NCBI GenBank assembly: GCA_028015205.1
Contig: CM051508.1
Span: 11,674,001 to 11,738,000, forward strand
Reading direction: 5' to 3'
DNA: 64,000 nucleotides
Source of the DNA: Mytilisepta virgata
Lineage: Eukaryota; Mollusca; Bivalvia; Mytilida; Mytilidae
The translations under genes and the position numbers were made by a program. Below are positions 60,045 to 64,000 of the stretch, piece by piece (position 1 is the stretch's first letter; each line of letters starts with the position of its first letter). Below the pieces are notes generated by a model, which worked only from the letters and a program-made list of their open reading frames with translations, searched no databases and was not told where the DNA came from.

Positions 60045-60208
60045 AGTGGGATGCGACCTACCTGGTATTCATAAAAAATAAGCAACAAAATCAAAGAGTC
60101 TATATGTTAACCGGTGAAATTTTATTTCCTGGACGACAGGTGTATCATGCCCTCATGTTGCAGCAGTTTATTTATTTCTGCCTGGAAAAAAATTGCCCCC
60201 GAAGGTGA
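60045..60208 (+). CDS. candidate terminal exon, unknown gene
   Basis: Acceptor TTTTCTGTTCCAG, then WDATYLVFIKNKQQNQRVYM, LTGEILFPGRQVYHALMLQQ, FIYFCLEKNCPRR and TGA. Composition and residue mix look coding (balanced hydrophobic and charged residues, few low-complexity runs). Read upstream, the frame also crosses the putative acceptor. Family unknown. Confidence 0.35.
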
Positions 60209-61334
60209 AAACAGACCTGATCATGTTAGGAGAAACCAACAATCATTCTGTAAATTGTCAGAAAATATACATTTATTTTTAATTGCCAAATATGTTATAA
60301 ACTTCTACCTGTTTCTGACGCTCATATACTAATAAATTATATATATTTCCCAACAATTTACTTGTACTTGAACAAAAATGTTTTACTTTGTCAGTTACTG
60401 ATAAAAAAGTATATTCTAATTTGTACAGTCACAAGGATTTTATGTAGATGTATACTTAATATAAAATTTTCCGTTTTTATTAATAGGATGGTGATAGGTT
60501 ACAACCAAAGAGCCTGTTGAAAATTGAACATATTAAATGTAAAATTGTCAGTTGTGGAGTTGGACAAAGTTGAGCTGAAGAAAACTGAGTGTATTATACA
60601 TTGTACGGCAGTACATGTAGCAGTTTGAACAAGAGATTCAATTTTAATTTGACTAGATGAATTGAAAATTGAAATACACAATGACATTTCTGGAGTAATC
60701 CTGAAAAATTTTGATTTAAAAAGAAGTTTCTGAAATGTTCATCACACCATGAAAAAAAACCAATGGATTTATTTGAATTACGGAAAAAGATTAATCAGTT
60801 TTGGATAAATATATAACGCTAACTGAATGAAAGTTTCTATATTTAGTTTGAAAAATGTTCATTGAAATAGTTGTTTTTAATTCAGAATACAAAAAATCAG
60901 TAGATTTAATTTATATCTTTATTTTGTTTATATGTTTTGATGTTCTTTATCTAAAATCTAAAAGTAATTTTTGTCCTTTGTAAATTTATACAAGATACTT
61001 TTGGGGGAAGATAACTTATGCATATGGGAGACAACTTCAAATACAAGTAGGGAATGTGACATCTGGTTAACAAATGTAAAATAATAAATATAAACATTTA
61101 TTTTAGCAGTTTATTAGAAAATTTTTGTATGTTGAAAAAGGATTGTTAACATTTTTTTGTATTGAGTATTGACATACTATGTGATATTTATTATTAATAG
61201 ATTTATTAAAATCATGAGTCTTGAGTAATTTTTCAAGTTTTATTTTTAAAGATGAGGTGGCAAGAATTTGTATGAAATTTCTTGCTCTGTAGTAAGTGAA
61301 CTTGATATCTCTGCTTGAGGCTTTGATAAAACAT

Positions 61335-61535
61335 ACAAGTAAAGTCAAGAAATACCAAAGGGATATTCGAAGGAGGAGAAAATCGAAACAACTGACAAAC
61401 TCCGGAGAACAACGAAGACAAGACCAAAACAATACAAGCACTACAACTAAAAACTAATAACATGAACAACATGGACCCCACCAAAAAACGAGGGGTAGAC
61501 TCAGGTGCTCCGGAAGAGTAAGCAGTCTGTTGACA
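61335..61535 (-). mobile_element. variant 3' UTR repeat, copy 2
   Basis: The second copy of the 26.2-kb repeat, same orientation and same end (GGAAGAGTAAGCAGTCTG). The minus ORFs of 83 and 112 codons around it run through this UTR and are not genes. Confidence 0.55.
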
Positions 61536-61560
61536 AGAACCAACAATTGTGCAAGTATCA

Positions 61561-61735
61561 ATGGGGGGGGGGGGGGGGCTTTTTATGACCGTGGGGTGCG
61601 TCAGTGAACTGGAAACCCCTATCCGAAATTATCCATATATCGAATTTGTGACCCGAAAATATCCAGGAAAGCTAAAATTACATATCCGAAATTATCCAAA
61701 AATAAAGCCATGATGAGACATATTTAAAGGCAACC
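61561..61735 (-). repeat. second copy of the C/G-rich repeat
   Basis: Starts at a 15-nt G run and holds CCGAAATTATCCA and GCTAAAATTACATATCCGAA, the complement of the 4.9-kb copy. Confidence 0.55.
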
Positions 61736-62866
61736 TGAATTCTCCTTTGTGCTTTATAAAAATCTGCAGAAAATCCTGACCAAAAATCTCCACCAGTTTT
61801 GTAAAATCTTGACCGGAATTTGCAGCATGTCCTTTATCTAGTACCATTGAGTTACAGAGTTACACACACACACAACCCCCCCCCTCCCCCTTCCTCTCTC
61901 AGCATTGGGGATGATAAAAGGTCATGTTGATGGTAAGTGGTGCAGAATCTGCATGAATTGGCCCCTGTCATGATCATGCAGGGATCATATAATACTATAT
62001 ATACAGTTCCTGGATCATGTATTCCTGTAAATCCCTTGTATTATGTACACATTGACCCAGAACAGTTAATATGGCTCATACATTTAAAGGTAGAAGTTAC
62101 ATCTATTCCTAAGCAAAGAAGGTAATTTTTCTCACAAGTAGTGATTAATTACCGGTAGTCCACCATTTTAAAGCATGGAAAACTTTTGCATCCAGACTGG
62201 TTTCAGAAGCTATATGCAGTGAAATTTGGCAGTCTCTGCAGTAAAAAAATAATCTCTGAACTTTAAAATTTTAATTCCTTGCCAAATTTAGGGAGATTTC
62301 AATACATGAAAGCAAATATTTTATTCGAAAATGAAAATAAAAATTTATTTGTAACATTTTAGCATATGGTCCTACAGGATTGGTATAAATACATAAACGT
62401 GGGGTTTTGTAACATTTTGTTGGAGCCAAAATATTAAATCTGATCATTCTGAAACCTGGTGGTTTGTAATCCTGTGAAAAAATCTACTATACTGGTATGA
62501 TATGTGAAATACTGAATGTATAATTTATCCAGATCTCATTGTGCATCCCCCCTACTTTTCTTGTGTTGTGTTTCAGTAAACCTAAATTGAATGTAAATTG
62601 ATTTTTCCCAGAAAACCAAATAGAGTATTAATGTTTATTTATTTAATATGGTAACAATACAATATTAAAAATATGTTCATAATATTTGCGCTTCTAAAGT
62701 TTATATAACTGGTTGCCGACTACAAGATGGAAACAGTAATTCCGGATATCTTTTTGGTCATCGGTCCGCTCTTAGAAATCCATCGTCCTCGTTGCGCTTT
62801 AAATCCGGAGCGAAATGAGAGTAGAGTTGTTGAATAAAATAAAATCGAAAAGTGCATGGGCATACG

Positions 62867-63072
62867 TGTAATATCCTAACTTTAATTATCAATCTGGAAT
62901 TTATGTCTATTATTGTGATCCATAGATTACTTTGTAGAATGTGGTTGGTTATCTCCCTTGATTAAAGAATCAGAACAACAGCATGGTTTGCGTCTTTATA
63001 AACAAAGACATCTACCTTATAAAATGAACAAACACCCTTGTTAAACACACCATAGCCTCACGAATCGTTACA
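62867..63072 (+). repeat. putative 5' LTR of a Ty3/gypsy-type element
   Basis: A 206-bp segment starting TGTAATA and ending GTTACA, giving a TGTAA/TTACA inverted pair. It contains a TATAAA at about 62997 and lies just before a TGGCGACGAG stretch (63074) that would serve as primer binding site (PBS starts with TGG) and the gag ATG. The 3' LTR lies outside the window, so the ends are not confirmed by comparison. The PBS tRNA is not assigned. Confidence 0.6.
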
Positions 63073-63086
63073 GTGGCGACGAGAAA

Positions 63087-64000
63087 ATGGCAGGTGGTTT
63101 TATTCTACCCGTATTCCCGTCCTTTGATGTTGAAACGGACAAATCCAACGCAGGTCCACGTTGGGAAAAATGGGTTGAACGCCTGGAAAACCTCTTTATT
63201 GGTCTAAAAATAGACAATGCAGACAGAAAACGTGCCTTGCTATTACACTATGCTGGGGAAAGGGTCTATGACATATACGATGCCGAAAAAAAGCAAACGG
63301 AAGCCACGTATGATGCAACAAAGAAGGTCCTGAAAGACTATTTTGACCCCAAAAAGAATATACAAATGGAAATATACAAATTCCGTTGTTATAAACAATT
63401 AGATGGGCAATCACTGGACGAATTTGTCACAGAACTACGAAAATTGGCCAAGAATTGTCAATTTGCAAACACTGATAATGAAATTCTTACACAAGTCATT
63501 CAAAACTGCAAATCAAACAGGCTCAGACGAAGGGCTCTGAGGGAACCAGACAAGACACTTGATGACATATTGTCAACGGGAAGGGCACTTGAGATTGCAG
63601 ATTCTCAAGCTCTAACTATGGAACGCGAATCCGTAAATAAATTAAAATCTACAAAGCAAACCGTCCGAAGACAAACCCACAAGCACAGTGATGAAAAACG
63701 TGACACAAAGCCACAATATCGTAGCGAGAAACCAAAACAACACAAACTTACATGTCGTTACTGTGGTGGACAGTACCCGCATACAAATGAATGCCCAGCT
63801 AAAGGTAAAAAGTGCAACTATTGCAGTAAACTAAATCATTTTAGCAAAGTATGTAGACAGAGGCTCAAGACAAGACAAGAAAAGGTTAGAGAGGTTCAAG
63901 ATAACCCAGTAAACAATAACTTCGAATCAAGTAGTGATGAAGAATACACATATCATATTAAACATGAACATGTTAGTGTAGTTGGTTCGAAAACACCACA
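63087..64000 (+). CDS. gag-like ORF of a Ty3/gypsy-type LTR retrotransposon, partial at window edge
   Basis: 304 codons open from the ATG to the window end with no stop. The N-terminal part is a capsid-like retrotransposon gag (W-E-K-W-V-E-R-L-E-N near residue 26, LLLHYAGERVYDIYD, LKDYFDPKKN, LDEFVTELRKLAKNC). A basic linker follows, then two zinc knuckles near residues 222-255: CRYCGGQYPHTNEC (slightly non-canonical spacing) and CNYCSKLNHFSKVC (CX2CX4HX4C). Knuckle pairs of this form are usual in invertebrate Ty3/gypsy gag, where they bind the element RNA (established). Its base composition is less AT-rich than its surroundings. The intact frame suggests a young insertion. The opposite-strand ORF at 63196-63414 is a shadow. 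Confidence 0.85.
   Translation, partial: MAGGFILPVFPSFDVETDKSNAGPRWEKWVERLENLFIGLKIDNADRKRALLLHYAGERVYDIYDAEKKQTEATYDATKKVLKDYFDPKKNIQMEIYKFRCYKQLDGQSLDEFVTELRKLAKNCQFANTDNEILTQVIQNCKSNRLRRRALREPDKTLDDILSTGRALEIADSQALTMERESVNKLKSTKQTVRRQTHKHSDEKRDTKPQYRSEKPKQHKLTCRYCGGQYPHTNECPAKGKKCNYCSKLNHFSKVCRQRLKTRQEKVREVQDNPVNNNFESSSDEEYTYHIKHEHVSVVGSKTP

Larger units (their letters stand above)
58912..62866. other. mostly non-coding between exon candidates and LTR element
   Basis: Apart from the 60045 exon candidate and repeats at 61335-61735, I see AT-rich sequence with G/C homopolymers (61564, 61877). An acceptor-like site at 59214 opens AYEVMFSLYYYLCKKG, in phase with 58836, but has no convincing donor. 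Confidence 0.35.

Noticed and set aside
61103..61441. 112-codon minus ORF resembling the one at 26223
   Set aside because: Similarity comes from a shared 3' UTR repeat, which is non-coding in its parent element.

Overview
This is a eukaryotic, AT-rich, intron- and repeat-dominated window. The mix of repeats (hairpin-headed elements with ~150-190 bp tandem cores, tRNA-headed SINEs, a Penelope-like relic, foldback MITEs, long poly-G/poly-C runs) and the structure of the one clear gene suggest a lophotrochozoan, most likely a bivalve mollusc of mytilid type. That placement is inference from repeat style; no search was run. There are no prokaryotic genes, operons, rRNA genes or CRISPR arrays, and nearly all short ORFs are chance or repeat-derived.

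Main gene (minus strand, ~41.3 kb down to 21.87 kb). I assembled by eye a 12-exon gene for a single-pass IgSF receptor of 836 aa. The order is signal peptide, five Ig-like domains, one fibronectin III domain, one transmembrane helix and a cytoplasmic tail spread over four exons. Eleven GT/AG introns join with compatible phases (phase 1 throughout, phase 0 at the last) and the coding sum is a multiple of three. The last exon carries an ITIM-type tyrosine motif followed 23 residues later by an ITSM-type motif, then an acidic stretch. Two upstream tail exons carry a repeated Y-Q-(S/T)-Q motif. This is the best candidate for an undescribed system here: a lineage-specific, probably inhibitory, immune-type or adhesion receptor.

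Other possible genes. A short + strand exon at 12.61 kb and a follow-on exon at 13.57 kb look real but belong to a gene I cannot name; the second lies in a segmental duplication and has a second, altered copy at 16.49 kb. Possible + exons at 58.84 and 60.05 kb are also unassigned.

Layout. 0-13 kb: repeats, including two foldback MITEs, hairpin-headed elements and a decayed LINE. 13.5-20.6 kb: about 2.5 copies of a ~2.9 kb tandem duplication, with later insertions datable by the empty copy. 20.9-41.3 kb: the receptor gene, with SINEs, two TIR elements and retroelement tails in its introns. 41.6-43.8 kb: a Penelope-like RT relic and a second RT fragment with its 3' UTR. 44-55 kb: hairpin-headed elements, a MITE, tRNA-like SINE heads and a 41-nt-arm hairpin. 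55.86-58.39 kb: an element expanded into a 14 x 166 bp array with higher-order structure. 62.87-64.0 kb: the 5' LTR and intact gag ORF of a Ty3/gypsy-type element, cut by the window edge.
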